Part shown: positions 30,776 to 43,549 of the stretch, in pieces
Numbering within the stretch: the first letter of the stretch is position 1
How the letters are laid out: each line of letters begins with the position of its first letter
Source: Portulaca oleracea
Lineage: Eukaryota; Streptophyta; Magnoliopsida; Caryophyllales; Portulacaceae
DNA length: 64,000 nucleotides
Direction: 5' to 3'
Assembly: GCA_029582165.1 (NCBI GenBank)
Contig: CM055870.1
Span: 19,756,832 to 19,820,831 of the forward strand
Translations under genes and position numbers: made by a program
The notes under the pieces: generated by a model
What the model saw: only the letters and a program-made list of their open reading frames with translations
What the model was told of the DNA's origin: nothing
Database searches by the model: none

Positions 30776-32220
30776 TAATCAAAGACAACCAATACGCCGA
30801 CAAAGGTCCATCAAATATATACTAAGTCACTACTATAAAACACTATAAAAAAGTCACTTAAACAACACTCTTTGACACAACCAATCTCTCACAAGCCACA
30901 CCCAACAACACCTAACAACCTCTTCACACGTGGGCTCCGTTAACACCACCAAATAACTGCCTAAAAGTAAAGGAACCCCAAAATAACACAGTAGGAAATG
31001 CAAACTCTCCTCATCTTAAGACTCATTTTGATAAGAATTCATAATATACACCTAATAGTAGTACACTTGAATTTCACAACACCAAGCTTAGACCGAGCAC
31101 GCCACATGACACACTTAACAACGAAAATACTCAAATAGGATCAACCTCGGAAGTCTCCGATTATTTCCAAATCGACCACAAATACAAATTCACCACCACA
31201 AATCACAAGCCCAAAAAAAGAACAAACCTATTTCAAGGAAATACCAAATGAAATGCTCCTAAAATACAGCACAACTAAGGAAAAGTAATGAATACATACC
31301 AAAAAGTTAGATGCAACTGGCGACTGTCTAAATTAGTCATTGTCGGCGCTCGAAAAGAGGAAACTAGACTTGACAAATATGGCGGTGTGATGGTTTTGGG
31401 AATCGCCTATTATGTCATCAATTAAGAGTCTGCTGGTAATAAAGTGGGATTAACATTTTAAATAACAAATATATATTTACCAAAATATCCTTAATTAGTT
31501 ACTCTTTCCGTTCTAAAATAAACATCATCCAATAATATGTGTTGATCAAAGTTTTAAAATTTAGACAGTTACTAGTAATTGCTTAATGTGTATAATGATA
31601 ATGTATAAAATTGCTATGATTAGGCTTGTGAGTTGTGACAAAAGATACTATTAAAAAATTATAGTATTGTAATTTTGATAAAACGTTGTGTTAGAAATTA
31701 TCAATTAAGAGACACCTTGAGCATTATGAACATCAACAAAGCGACACTTGTTATATGCAGTGGACGGGTATTGAATAATATGGTCTAATATTGATAATAC
31801 CGATATTTTACATTGATTAGTGGATTCTCATTTTAATTACAACCCTTCCCCTCCCCACCATAGTAATACATCAGTGGGAATTGGTGATTTCTATTCCCAT
31901 CCACAATGTCCCATTTTGTTCGATGCCTACAAAACAAATATGAAAATTCTATTATATTCTCATTGTCACTCTTCAACTCCAACATACCAAACAACCCTTA
32001 AAAGCATCTCATGTTTACAGATTGCATATGGACCTCTCTTAATTGAATCCCTATCTATGAAACGTTGGGTACCCATCTCTACAATTAGTAAATCAATTTA
32101 AGTATACTGCAACTTATTAAAATGGTCAGATTGGATAGGTCCATTTATAATCCAAAATAAGTCGTTAAATTTAATAAAATATATTACTAATATTTTCTAT
32201 AAGTTTCAGCCGTTTTCTAT
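30776..32220. other. Intergenic sequence, no gene recognised
   Basis: A Stowaway-like left end may occur at 31501 (ACTCTTTCCGTTCTAAAATA), and CATTCC/CCAAACA-style motifs near 31850-31995 recall MITE debris. Nothing can be delimited. Confidence 0.35.
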
Positions 32221-32242
32221 AATATTACTAATATTTTCTATA

Positions 32243-32433
32243 CTACGGGACACGGGACAATCCGGTGCACAAAGCGTCCCCGCAAGCAAGGGTCCGGGGA
32301 AGGGTCCCACCATTAAGGTGTAATGTACGCAGACCTTACCTTGCATTTCTACAAGAGGCTGTTTCCAGGACACGGACCTGTGACCTCACGATCACAAGGC
32401 AACAACTCAACCGTTGCGCCAAGGCTCCCCTTC
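32243..32433 (-). mobile_element. AU-type SINE with 22-bp target-site duplication
   Basis: The minus strand starts GGGGAGCCTTGGCGCAACGG (an A-box region), has the B-box-like GAGGTCACAGGTCC, then GACCCTTCCCCGGACCCTTG and GCACCGGATTGTCCC near the 3' end. This is the layout of the plant AU/TS SINE family, which is tRNA-derived and transcribed by RNA polymerase III. Flanks repeat a 22-bp sequence with one mismatch, AATATT(A/C)CTAATATTTTC followed by TATA, at 32221-32242 and 32434-32455, as expected for LINE-mediated insertion. Confidence 0.88.
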
Positions 32434-32499
32434 AATATTCCTAATATTTTCTATAACTTGTAGAAAATAAGTCGTTTTCTTGGTCCGCCAAGGATCAAC

Positions 32500-32842
32500 T
32501 TTGATCTTTGACTGGAAGCCTCCTCCTTCAATGCAACCTTGAAGATCAATTTGAATGTTTGCATAAGCAAGGACGGTACTAAGTACTTTGGTGGAGCTAT
32601 CATCAGAGGCAACAATTTGCATTGGTTCATTAGCCTGACTCTCAAAACACTCACCCTCCCGACATAATTAAAGCTATGCTTCTCACCTTAAGGGCTGCTC
32701 TTGATTTGGCTTGGAATAGGAGGCTTAATTTCCTGAGCTGGGACATGAAACAGAGTGTCATTGCTGCACTTGAGCAAGGCTCTACTAATGCTGATGTGAT
32801 TGTGGAGATTAGAGGCTTCCTTCATAGTCATAGGGACTGAAC
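32500..32842 (+). pseudogene. RNase H-like (RVT_3) domain relic
   Basis: The frame reads FDWKPPP near the start, then ISKDGTKYFGGAIIRGNNLH and, after a one-base shift near 32665, IKAMLLTLRAALDLAWNRRL, FLSWDMKQSVIAALEQGSTN and IVEIRGFLHSHRD before a stop. This is the pattern of plant RNase H-type RVT_3 domains found at the end of some LINE ORF2 proteins and as stand-alone genes. It is broken and lacks neighbouring RT sequence. Confidence 0.6.
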
Positions 32843-34665
32843 AATACACATTAATCTAGTACTTGTTGTGACCATGCTTGCTGAGTTTGGTGAACAACAA
32901 GCAGCGGTTATGGTCATTCATGACTCTCCTCCAAAAGATGTAAGCTTTGGCTTGGAACTTGATCAGCAAACTTATCACATGGAACAGAAGATGCAAATCC
33001 AAGCTGAACAATAATGAAGTTCGACCTTCCACTTAATGGATCTATGATCATTGTCCCCTCCCCTCCTTTTTGGCAATCCCGCTATCCAACTTATAAGTCT
33101 ATCTATCTTTTCCCAATCAAATTCAAGTCGAACCCAAGGCTCATCTAGCGGGCTCGATTCTTTCACAGACCCATTATATTATACCCACTAATTTGTATAT
33201 AGTTAGGGCAAAGACACAGAAACTAGTGAACTTCACCAAACATGAAAAACAAAAACAAAACCAAAGCCACGAAAGGATGTTTCAACCCTGCTTGTAAACC
33301 GTCCGTATAACATTATACTCATTCTCAATGTTAAACAAGCCTCATTATACATCACAATGAAACCATCACTAACCTGAAAGAAACAACTTATATACAAACC
33401 CAACAGCATAATCACAATATAATTACATAGTGATCTTTTACTCTATATTTTCCCCTCGTCCGCCGGGTGGGGGGAAGACAAGGATATGCCACAAATTTCC
33501 AGCATGTAATTCTAGTAATCATATACAGGACACCTTCTTTTTTACATTATCTCTTGTAGATAAAAATTCTAAGCATCCAAATCTATGGTATACAAACTAC
33601 AAACCTGTGTCAGACTCCAGGCCGAACAAAAGTTGATGCAGATAGGAAAGATCGTTATTCATGGCAGTTCTGAACTTAACAAGGAAGATCCAAGAAGAAG
33701 ACTCTACATGGGATCTGATGCCAAGAGCTTGATTTGGATATCTAAGCAAGTCAAATGTCTGACAGCTGAAGTATGTTGTGCATCTCATCCTGAATGTAAA
33801 ATCAACCTGTTTCTGCAGGGTGTACGATTTTGTACAGTGAGTCCATGAAACACCACCAAATATGTGCAGTTTTGAGCAAAAGGATGATCAATCGAGCTTT
33901 GACCCACTGCTCATATCTATCATTTTTGTATAATAGCCTATGCACACATGACAAGTACCGACTCAAATTTGACATGGATTGAGCCAATCAGCCAAACAAA
34001 GACTTGTTCAATCAACAAAATGACCAGTTTTAGAGGATCTAATGGAGGATATTGGCCTCATCAGTAACAGGGTTAGGAGAAAGGCAACAGATGAGATTTA
34101 ATTTCCAAGCGTCAACCTTGATGCTGAACAGTACTAACTACATTACCCGGCATCAAAAGGGGAAGCCAAGAAGAAAGGCAAAAAAGAAAACAGGAGATTT
34201 CCAATGCGTATATATTGAGATCTTTAACGGCTTAATGCAGGAGTATCCTGGGGCACACAATGGTTCCTGAGTCCTGCCCAGATGGGCACCTCGCAATTCA
34301 GAGCAAATCCTACTGCTATATTGTCCAAACTTTTAAAATATATTATATGTACACAAATAAAACGAAATCCAAATCCAAATTCAATACTCCAAAACTCCGC
34401 CACTAAACTAGGTATGGAGTGTTAGGGTCTTACCCCCAACCTAAATTTTGCAATTGAGACAGGCTGGTTCAAATTGACCCAATATTCAAAAATCATTTTT
34501 GCTCGAGGATTAGTGAGGCATTTTGCTGAAAGAGAAGAAAGGGAAAGTAATGGCAAGCTTACTTGTACACAAAACAGCAGATTGTGTGTGGGGCCAAGAG
34601 CATCCACCAGCCATGTGCACATGGCTTGAATCCATGCCACAGGGACTCCTTTGGAGGGATACAGG
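32843..34665. other. 3' flank of the cytokinin receptor gene, no coding gene recognised
   Basis: Short ORFs occur on both strands but none carries a recognised domain. The part next to 34666 should contain the receptor's 3' UTR. Confidence 0.4.
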
Positions 34666-37600
34666 CTAGTTATTCTGAGAATTGCTCGTTTGGAAAAACC
34701 GGGAGACTTCCCGATAAAGTTGTTCAGGTCCAAATGGCTTTGACACATACCCATCCATGCCACACTTGACGCACTCCTCGTTAGTTGCCTGGATAACATC
34801 CGCAGTCATGGCCAAGATTGGTACATGCCAGTTTGAAATTTTATTGTAGTGCTCAGCGGAAACATCACCCTTTCGGATCTGGTCATTGATGCTTTTCTCC
34901 CCATCACGAATTCTCCTTGTAGCTTCAAATCTGTAGAAACAGATTCAATATTTGCTCACTACAGTTATACCAAAGACAGGGTCCAAAAGTCCAGGTACAT
35001 TTTAATGTTCATGAATCATGAGACCCAAAACCTCATAGTAACACTAACTTTAGAACTATTATTATGATTTAGACACATGCACGCTCGTAGAATCACATTA
35101 TAGCACACGACACAGCATTCGATTTTTTTTTCAAATGAGCGAGATGTTCTAGGAAGTAAGTTCAACAAATAGTTCAAGCACATTCTTGAAGGGCCAAGAA
35201 TAGGTTGTCCCACTCCAAGTGAAGGGTAATTACTCACTAGAAAAGAGGGTGGATCAAAGACACTTGAATTTCCAATAACCTCATAGTCACACTACCTTTA
35301 GAACTATTATTATGCATTCAAAACACTAAATCAATAGCCAAATTCACATATGGCTTTTTTTTTTTTTTTTTTTACATTATCATGCAACAAAGATACTTAC
35401 CCGTCCATTTTTGGCATTTGGATGTCCATGAAACAGGCATCAAAGTGGTGGGGTGGCTTTAGTTTCTCAATGGCTTTTCTCCCACTATCCACGTAGTCAA
35501 CTTCAGCTCCATATTTCCTCAATGCCCCAGCAGCAACTTTACGGTTAGTGCTATTGTCATCGACAACGAGAATTTTCCTCCCACGAAGAAGGTGCTGCAG
35601 TGGCAAGCTGGCCAGCACCCCATTACGGCAATTTCCTTGGTTCCCAACTCCCAAGGTTCGCTGTAAGGATGCTGCCACCATGCTAGCCCTAAGAGGCTTC
35701 ATTATGACAGACAGAGTATCACCAATGCACAAAGTAGAGTCACATCTGCCCAAGTTGAGACTGTTTACTAGAATGAAAATTTTCCGAGGCCTTCCACAGT
35801 TGACATTTTTTAATCTGTTGGCAAATAGAGAGGAGTCTTTCGGATCCTTGTTCCAGACCTCCTGCTCGATAAGCACCACATCAACAGGTGAATTTCTGCC
35901 ACCAATAATTGCAGCACCTTGGTTCAAATCAGGGGCTACTTCGACATTGATGCCAAGGCGCTGAACATGATATTTTGACACCTTCGCTCTGGCTTGTCTA
36001 GGGTCTACAATCAATGCCCTCATGCCACGGAATTCAGCAGAAGCTAAAGTAGATTGATTGCCCATCTGCTGAGTCTTTGCCTCATTTGAGCCTGAACTCC
36101 CTCTACTAAAAACTGCAGTGAAAGTGAAGGTAGAACCAACTTTTGGCACACTGGCAAACCCAATTTCCCCGTTCATGAGGCCAACTAGACACTTGCTTAT
36201 GCTCAGCCCTATGCCAGTGCTTCCATTTCTAGGACGTACTTGCATGAAGGGAGTGAAGATGCGGGACTGAGCTTCAAAGGGGATGCCAGAACCTGTATCC
36301 TCAACTGTGACCATCAGGTTCACAACATCAGATGAAGGCAATGACAGTGAACTAGTACGTCCGTCTTGACAGAGTGTTTTGAATCTAGCCCAGCTCCTCC
36401 GTCTATCTGCAACAGGGAACCCACTCAAGGAGTTCTGTGACGATAAGCCCGTTTCCACATTTATTGAGTCCCTCACCTCATCCACAAGATGAACAGTCAC
36501 AAAAATATGGCCCCTCTCCGTGAACTGCCACATTGAAGAATTCAATTTATTGGACTACTTAGTACTTATCCTACAAGCTTAGATTAAACAAAATCGCCAT
36601 AGATGATATACTAGCGCCTATTTTTTTGACTTAGAGAACGAGGAATTCATAAATGTTCCAAGTTTCCCAAACAAGTATTACATGACATCATAGAGAAAAG
36701 TTATATTCCTCCCTTCAAATACTATTCTTTAATCACTTTTAAACCACACAATACAACATGAGATCAACTTTTTGTGGATTTTAAAACGTTTTTTGATACC
36801 AGCAAGTATGTGTCATATCACGACAGGTGCATGGACTACAAGATAGACACAGCTGGCCCCAACCAAGAATTACAAGAGAGGCATTATTTCAAATATTCAT
36901 GAGAAAAACTTTGGTAAAAACCCATCCGAGGTAGTAAAATTGGAATTAATAAACCTATAGTTTATAGATGATAGTAAAATTGGAATTAATAAACCTATAG
37001 CTTATATCTGTTATGAGACTATGTCTATGCTAATTGGCCAAGTGCTACTAAATAGAGATATATTCCAGAAACCTTATACGTACTTTAATAGAGTTTCCCA
37101 TGAGATTTGTGATAATTTGACGGAACCTTCCTGGATCGCCAATCACCAACTCTGGTACTCGCTCTGAAATATAGGCTGCCAACTGGATGCCAGAATGAAG
37201 GATGAGTGACCTTATAACCTTTGGAACCCACTATAACACTGACACTACAAGGAAATTGAACATGAAGAGTTGATTACCTCTATCCCTTTTTCTTGAGACT
37301 TCACCGAAAAGAGGGATAGCACATCATCCATAATTGCCCGTAGATCAAAAGCAACAGCCTCCAGCTCAAGCTTACCCGCTTCAATCTTTGCTTGGTCGAG
37401 AACCTCATTGATAAGAGAAACTAGAGTCTTGCCACTAGCCTGGGCTGTCCTAACATAGTCTTGCTGAGTCTCATTCAGATGGGTGTCCATAAGCATATCC
37501 AACATTCCTGCAAGTTCAAATGCATCGTAGTACAAACATAAATAAGATTATGTTTGTTTCCTTTCTAAGCTCTAAGAAAATAATCACAAAGCAGGGTTAA

Positions 37601-40600
37601 ACAATTACCCAAAACTCCATTCATAGGCGTTCGAATCTCATGAGAAACTGTAGCAAGGAACTGCACCATGTAAACCAAAGATTATATAAATGTAAACACA
37701 AGCACAAATAAGCTAGATTGAATGATAACTGGAAATGGAAGGATCACATGCCTGTGACTTGGCAATATCAGCTGCCTCAGCTCGTTTCTTGAGCACCATC
37801 ATCTCTTGGTAGTCATCCTCCACTTTGGCAATCCTATTTTTAGCAGCATAGAATATCTGCCCAATGAGTAAAGCAATCACAAGTATTCCCACTGCCACTG
37901 CAATTGCTAACCATGGCCACGGAGGTCTCTGTTTGAATCTGCAAAAAAGATGATGTCAGTGTTTCTGCCGTCCCATTTCCTCCTCAAGCCACTTAATCAT
38001 ATCTTCCACTTCTTAGCCAAATGTATCCCCATGGGATGCATGCATAACCATGATGAGTAACTCCTAACTCGTTAATTGGCATTTTATCCAACCACCCCAC
38101 CAAATTTTAACAGATGAAGCTTCAACAAAGAGATTCCCAAAAACAAACACAGAAAACAAGCCAGAAAAAGAAAGGAGAAAGGGTAATCATCGCCCATGAA
38201 CCATCACAAAGTGAGGGTTATTCCCTTCAGAGGCATATATAGGGTCGCAGACTTTTTTTTTTTTCTTTCTTTCTTTTTTGAATTTTCTGATGCATCCTCA
38301 CCTGCAACGCATCTCATGCTGTCTGAAAGGGTCTCCAAAGTTCAACTGGCTGACATACTCCAAGTCGTCACGAAACACATCTGACCCATACATGCTGATG
38401 GGGTTTGAGAGATTAGTTGTATCATACACATTTACAAGGATTGTCTGTTTGCTGGCAAGCTGGTGCAGCAGCTTCTCCACAAGTGATTCTATGTCGAACA
38501 CCCCTCCTAGATACCTGTTTGAAATAGTTGTCACCATATGTCATTACGTTTCTGAATCAGAATTAGCTCAGGTTCTTAAATCATACAACTATCAAGCGAA
38601 CACAGAGTGATCCACTGGGGTGAACCAAATATATACTGGAGCTTCACATTGCATGAATACATGTTACTAATAAGTCAGAACACGTCCACCAACACACTCA
38701 CAAAAAAGTTCCAAAGAAAACTTTGACCTAAAGATGCTTTTGGTCACAATGAAAGAATGCTTGGCTCAGGCTGGCTTTCAGAAATGTTTAAAACTTTTGC
38801 AATCCTCCCATATCATAAGTCTAAATAGGCATGCTTTTAGAACAGGAGCCACAATTCTCTGCAGGTAGTATACTTTTTATATGCTACCTTGAAATGGTTA
38901 GTTTCCATACTATCCCTGCTGGATGTTAATCACCTCATCCCCGGGCATGTTATTATGTAAGCCTTCCACAAATAGCTTCTTTAGTGGGGATAAGTCGATA
39001 AGATTTGCATGGACTTAGTTGTCCCAAGGTTGCTCCACATGGATGGATCACATTAAGGTTGAGCAGTTTAACATGATCACCATTATAGAGATTTATATAT
39101 TTCATTTACCCAGCAGAATCCAGGTTGAGCTGACTGCAATGTCCTAGGGAAAAATTGCCCAAGGTTGTCCATGGAAAACTCAGATAAACTACACAGAATG
39201 AGACATGGCATACCCATCACTCATTAGGATCCTCTCATTGGGAGTAGCATTAGAAGGAAGATCCGGCTTATATACAGCAAAGGTCAGAATAACTCCAAGG
39301 CGGCCCGTTTTGAGCAATGGAAAAGGTGCAGTTAAAACTCCTTTCCCAGATGCCCTTGCACGGAGTACATTTTCACGATCCTCCTGTAAATGAGTGTTGC
39401 AAATAGATAAGAACATAAATAATCAAAATGTTTGGTTGCATCTAAGCTTTGGAGCTCAACATACCAAGATCAACCATTGGGAAGACAGCTGAAGTTGAAT
39501 TGGAAAAGACATTTTCCAAGAATACGAAAAATTAAAAAACAAAGAATACAGAATACAGAATACTAAGATGTTCTTACCTCCCCGGACAACACATCCACAG
39601 AAACCATATGAGCAATGGTATCTTGAGCGAAGATTACAGGGGCATATTCTTCTTGGTAGGGTGAAGGCTCCAACTTTTCATAACCATCCTTCTCAGCAGG
39701 GCTTTGTTCAAAGTTACTCATACTCTTAATAGTCCATCCTTGTCGTTTCTCAAATTGCGCCCTTTCAGAATGAAGTACCCTCACAGCATACGCCACACCG
39801 CTTGTTAGAGGCCTCTCAAAGGCAGTTCTTTCTGTGTATTTTGAAAAGGTTTTCTGTTCCAGATTTACCTTAGTTAGCTTCTAATTGGAGTCTTAAGCTC
39901 TTACTAAGACAATCGAAAAACGTTAAACAAGACTACTGAGCTCAATTCAAAGCACAATAATCAAGAGATGGACAGCACAGTTCATTCAAAATATCTATAC
40001 CCATCTACCCTTTCATTAGAATAAACCCATACAATGTGAAAGCAAAAATCTTTTTTTTTTCCCTTTAGGATTTGAACAAGGTGGCATTTTCAATCAAAAA
40101 TCCAAATCCAAAACCAAAACCATGAAGTAGTAAGTAGTGAATGATTTTTAAATCTTGGTTTAATCAAAACCAGTCTCTGAATTTTAATTCAGCCACAGTA
40201 TAAGTCTGCTACATGAGCGCCCCCAAACCACCACTCTGTTTTGCAGGGGGTGTTTTGGGGGATCAAAATTCATTCGATTTTTAATTCTCAATCAACAGAA
40301 AGCATTACCTAAGAGATCACAGCATAGCATGATAGCTCCATGTCAGGGGGAAAAAAGTTCACTTTACCTGATCAATAGCAGTTGGATTCTTGCCATGGTG
40401 AAAGGTAGAGATCAGAATGGCCATAGCTTGGACATGATTCATGCTGATATTGAACTGATCTTGTAACATCCTGGCCCTCTCATCACACATGCTGGCAAGG
40501 TTTTCTTTTCTCTTCTCAATAGCTTGTGACCTCATGTACCAAAAACTGCAAAAACTAACAATAATCCACAGAATCACCCAAGCCACCAGAAGCTTTTTCC

Positions 40601-40853
40601 ACCATGTCATTCTCACCCTTTTTGACCCAATATATTGGTAACAGTGGTGCTGAATCTTGCAACTATTCACAGTGATTTTCTCCCACAAATCCCACAAAAC
40701 TTTCCCACCATCACCTAGCAAACTAGGCTTCCCATCCATGACCTCACCACTAATCACCCAATTCATTGGGATCACTGAGATAAGCAAGCAACATAGCATC
40801 AAAAGCACATGCCCCACTTTCAACCCAAAACCAAGCACTTGTAGGAAACTCAT
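34666..40853 (-). CDS. AHK3: Cytokinin receptor hybrid histidine kinase, AHK3 type, ten coding exons
   Basis: Exons: 40368-40853, 39578-39853, 39214-39383, 38302-38514, 37752-37938, 37609-37660, 37278-37507, 37084-37182, 35401-36524 and 34666-34930, all in phase, giving 1033 aa (Arabidopsis AHK3 has 1036). Membrane segments lie at about residues 12-33, 85-105 and 389-411, with the cytokinin-binding CHASE domain between the last two. The kinase has the H box (His451, [10 protein letters not shown]), N box (NLMGN, 564-568) and G1 box (EDTGSGIP, Asp647). A pseudo-receiver follows, then a receiver with VDDN (Asp893-894), phospho-acceptor Asp938 ([11 protein letters not shown]) and Lys1010 (SKPF). 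Such receptors bind cytokinin at the ER or plasma membrane and pass phosphate His-Asp to HPt proteins and response regulators. Two oddities: the F-to-G2 loop (residues 666-674, QVRPRNGST) is four residues short and looks inverted, and intron 5 has a GC donor. All other signatures are intact. The N-terminal [10 protein letters not shown] points to AHK3 rather than AHK2 or AHK4. Confidence 0.95.
35028..35315. repeat. Spaced direct repeat in the last AHK3 intron
   Basis: About 38 bp beginning AACCTCATAGT(A/C)ACACTA and ending TTTAGAACTATTATTATG occurs near 35028 and again near 35277 with two mismatches. Confidence 0.7.
36932..37007. repeat. Tandem duplication of about 38 bp in an AHK3 intron
   Basis: Two copies of a segment starting GTAGTAAAATTGGAATTAAT or GATAGTAAAATTGGAATT, each ending AAACCTATAG(T/C)TTATA, lie head to tail in the intron between exons 8 and 9. 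Confidence 0.75.
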
Positions 40854-41943
40854 TCAGACCAGCATCCCAAGTGCCAAGTTTCTAACTTTTTTTCCCCCTA
40901 GTTTACACTTGGAGCAGTGCCAACAATAATTGGCTCTGACTATTGGTTAGTCCCAGCCAAAAAAAACCTGATAAATAAAGACAAGAGGGAGGACAGAAGA
41001 GAGAGAAGTGAGCACACCCAGTTGTCAAAGTTACACTGTGACTTGACCAACTCCAGGAAAAATTGCAAATTATGAAGAAGGCAGTGCAGGGAAAGAGGAA
41101 AAAAATGTGAAGAAGAAAGAAGAAAGGCAAGTGGAGGAAGGTACCCACTTCCTCTACTTAGCCCACCACTAAGAAACAAGATTCAAGAGGATGAAACGCA
41201 AGAAGATGCCATGCCAGCTTATCCCCTCCAAAGTAGCTTGAAATTTTTAAAAGGGCACATGGGAGAGAAGAAAAAGAGAGCCAACAGCATCAAGAATTCT
41301 CGATAATTACCTAAAACCAGGACTGAAACCCAGCAATCCACAGCAAAAGAGAAAACCAAGAATCAAGGAATCACTCAAATCAAAGATTCCCAATTCTCTG
41401 TACCAACCAAACAGACAGAATTTGAGTTTATCCCGTCACCAACCCCAGATCAAGACCCAAAATTAAACCCAGCTTAGTACAGACAATAAGGATTCTAAAC
41501 TAAGCTTTTGATCAAATCCCAACCGAGCCCAGAAAAGGAATCTGGCAACGTAATCTAAAACCTTATCTGTCCTTGAAACTTCTATATTTAGCCAATCAGA
41601 CAATTCGTCGAACATGTGGTGGGCGTACAGATGTCTCGCAGTGTAAGGAGAGCTTTGCGAAATCTGCCAATTAGATAACAAAGAATTTGATTCATTGTGG
41701 AGCTAAGGAAACAACATTAAGCAAAACCCAGAAGAACAAATAAATACTCCATACTATACTGCTACAGAGTATAATTGTAGTCGTACAAGATTAGAGGAGT
41801 ATGGCGGAAATGTCTGCTAACTACAAGCCATTATCTCTATCCATTACGTCCAAACAAAAACATATTTAAAATGGAGAGAGAGGGAGACACATATATAAAT
41901 AATTGTCTTTTCTCATATCATATACAATTTCTAATAAAATAAC
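40854..41943 (-). promoter_or_regulatory. 5' flank and leader region of AHK3
   Basis: The sequence directly upstream of the AHK3 ATG contains AG-rich and CT-rich stretches typical of leaders (40980-41110). No reliable TATA box or leader intron could be assigned, and no conserved upstream ORF with an ATG was accepted. Confidence 0.35.
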
Positions 41944-41945
41944 TA

Positions 41946-42104
41946 CTGCCTCCGTCTCAAAATGTGTGTCCATTACCTAAATTTGACTGTTGATAATTAC
42001 CCACAAATTATAATGAGTTACAATATAAATTACCATTATTATAATTTATAAATAATTAACAGTTAAAATTTAATCAACGGGAAAATATTTTGGGACGAAA
42101 GTAG
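41946..42104. mobile_element. Stowaway-like MITE
   Basis: The ends CTGCCTCCGTCTCAAAAT and, inverted, CTACTTTCGTCCCAAAAT are flanked by TA (41944-41945 and 42105-42106). It is 159 bp, non-coding and AT-rich, as typical of Stowaway elements near plant genes. Confidence 0.75.
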
Positions 42105-42807
42105 TATTGATTAACCTAATATATTCTAATAATATGGTAAGCAAACATACACAAAAAAAAGTTAGTATTCCTATTAGCTAAGCGGCTAAACCAGTAAACC
42201 CCACCTTAACGTAATCCCTTACCCCATCTTCATTCTATTTTCCTTTTTCTTTTCCAAAAACTTTACTTTTTCCTCGTCTTTCCTTCCCATCTTTTATTTA
42301 TTTTAAAGAAAAGACGAGAAAAACTCTCAACATTCTTTTGGCCATGTTCTTTTCTAAATTAAGTAAGGTTTTATTTACTTTATTTAGTACATCTATTTTT
42401 ACTAACACTGCATAAAATACTTTACATAATCTATATATAAATTCATATATTTCTTTTTGAGGGGATACAAATCCATATATTTAATATGTGATTAATTTGA
42501 CTTATCTTAATCACAGTATTTTATTTAAGAATTCATATATTTAACAACTGATATGATTTAGCTAACAATAATTATGCAAAATTACTTATCTTTTCTACTT
42601 TGTCTTACTCACCTTCCTTACATTCATCACTACGTACCTCACAAAAGAACAAGACTTTTATCTCAAAAGGGTGAAAAATTAACAACCCTTTTTATTATTA
42701 ATAAGAAAATTGAGTTGAAGTTTATGTGTAAGTTGTCATTGATTTTTTTAATATTGCAACTCAGACTTAATTAAGCTAGTAAGATTCCTATTTTTGTTAC
42801 AACTATT
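42105..42807. other. AT-rich intergenic sequence
   Basis: No gene or delimited repeat was recognised between the Stowaway-like MITE and the copia 5' LTR. Confidence 0.4.
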
Positions 42808-43512
42808 TATTGAGATTATTTCTAGAGTATAAGAAAATTATATAGCATGAGAAATCATGTGAAATAAGTATAAGAGTCATATATAAGATAAACTTGAGAT
42901 AAAATGATCAACATGGGTGAATACAATACAAGACCAACACGACCCTTGCTGGTCTCCAGAGAGCTAGATTAAGCTCCCTGAGCTCAACACAGACCGTGTC
43001 AAGACACCACGGACCGTGGTGATCACACCACATACCGTGTTGAGGTTCAGGAGTTGTTTTAATGCTCCAAACGACTATATGATCTTCTCCATTAAGTCAT
43101 AATCTTGATTTTATATCAGATTTAAGTATCCAACAACTATATCCTCATTATAACACATGGTCAAGAGACTTAATCAAGGTCAAGATACTCATTAAGGACC
43201 TTAATTAAGTTCTTTGACCAAGGGTATAAAGAGGGAAGAAGCTAGTCTCCTATAAATAAGAGACATTTTCTAGCCATTTGAGCACACCATCCTATAGTCA
43301 CAACCTCTTATTCTTGTTTAAACAACAGTTATACTAGAGTGTTTCAAGTGAGAAACAATATTCTTGGGTGTGTTAAGTGCTAAGTTTTATTCCTTTGAAT
43401 ATTTACGATATGGTAAATAGTTCTTAAGGAAAGTGAGTTCGTCCACGACTCTTAACGATATCCTAAGTGAGTTTACCATTGGAATCTATATCATATTCCT
43501 TTTCCTTCAACA
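42808..43512 (+). repeat. Copia 5' LTR
   Basis: It aligns through its whole length to the 3' LTR pieces. Shared stretches include TATATAGCATGAGAA, AGGTCAA, TCTCCTATAAATAAGA (43246-43261, a probable TATA region) and ATCCTAAGTGAGTTTACCAT at the end. The first bases are TATTGAGA where the 3' LTR has TGTTGGGA, so its terminal TG has mutated. Confidence 0.8.
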
Positions 43513-43549
43513 ATCTTAAGAACTATGTAGGATGGCCTGACTTCGTGAT

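Noticed and set aside
35548..35964. A 138-aa plus-strand ORF opposite the receptor exon
   Set aside because: It is a shadow of the long AHK3 exon 9, which has clear pseudo-receiver and receiver motifs on the minus strand.
37750..37751. Use of a GT four bases downstream as the AHK3 intron 5 donor
   Set aside because: It would add four bases and break the frame before the H box. The GC site gives the conserved protein.
41463..41681. A 72-codon frame upstream of AHK3 as a conserved upstream ORF
   Set aside because: It starts with TTG, not ATG, and lies 600 bp or more upstream with no recognised similarity. It cannot be supported as a uORF.
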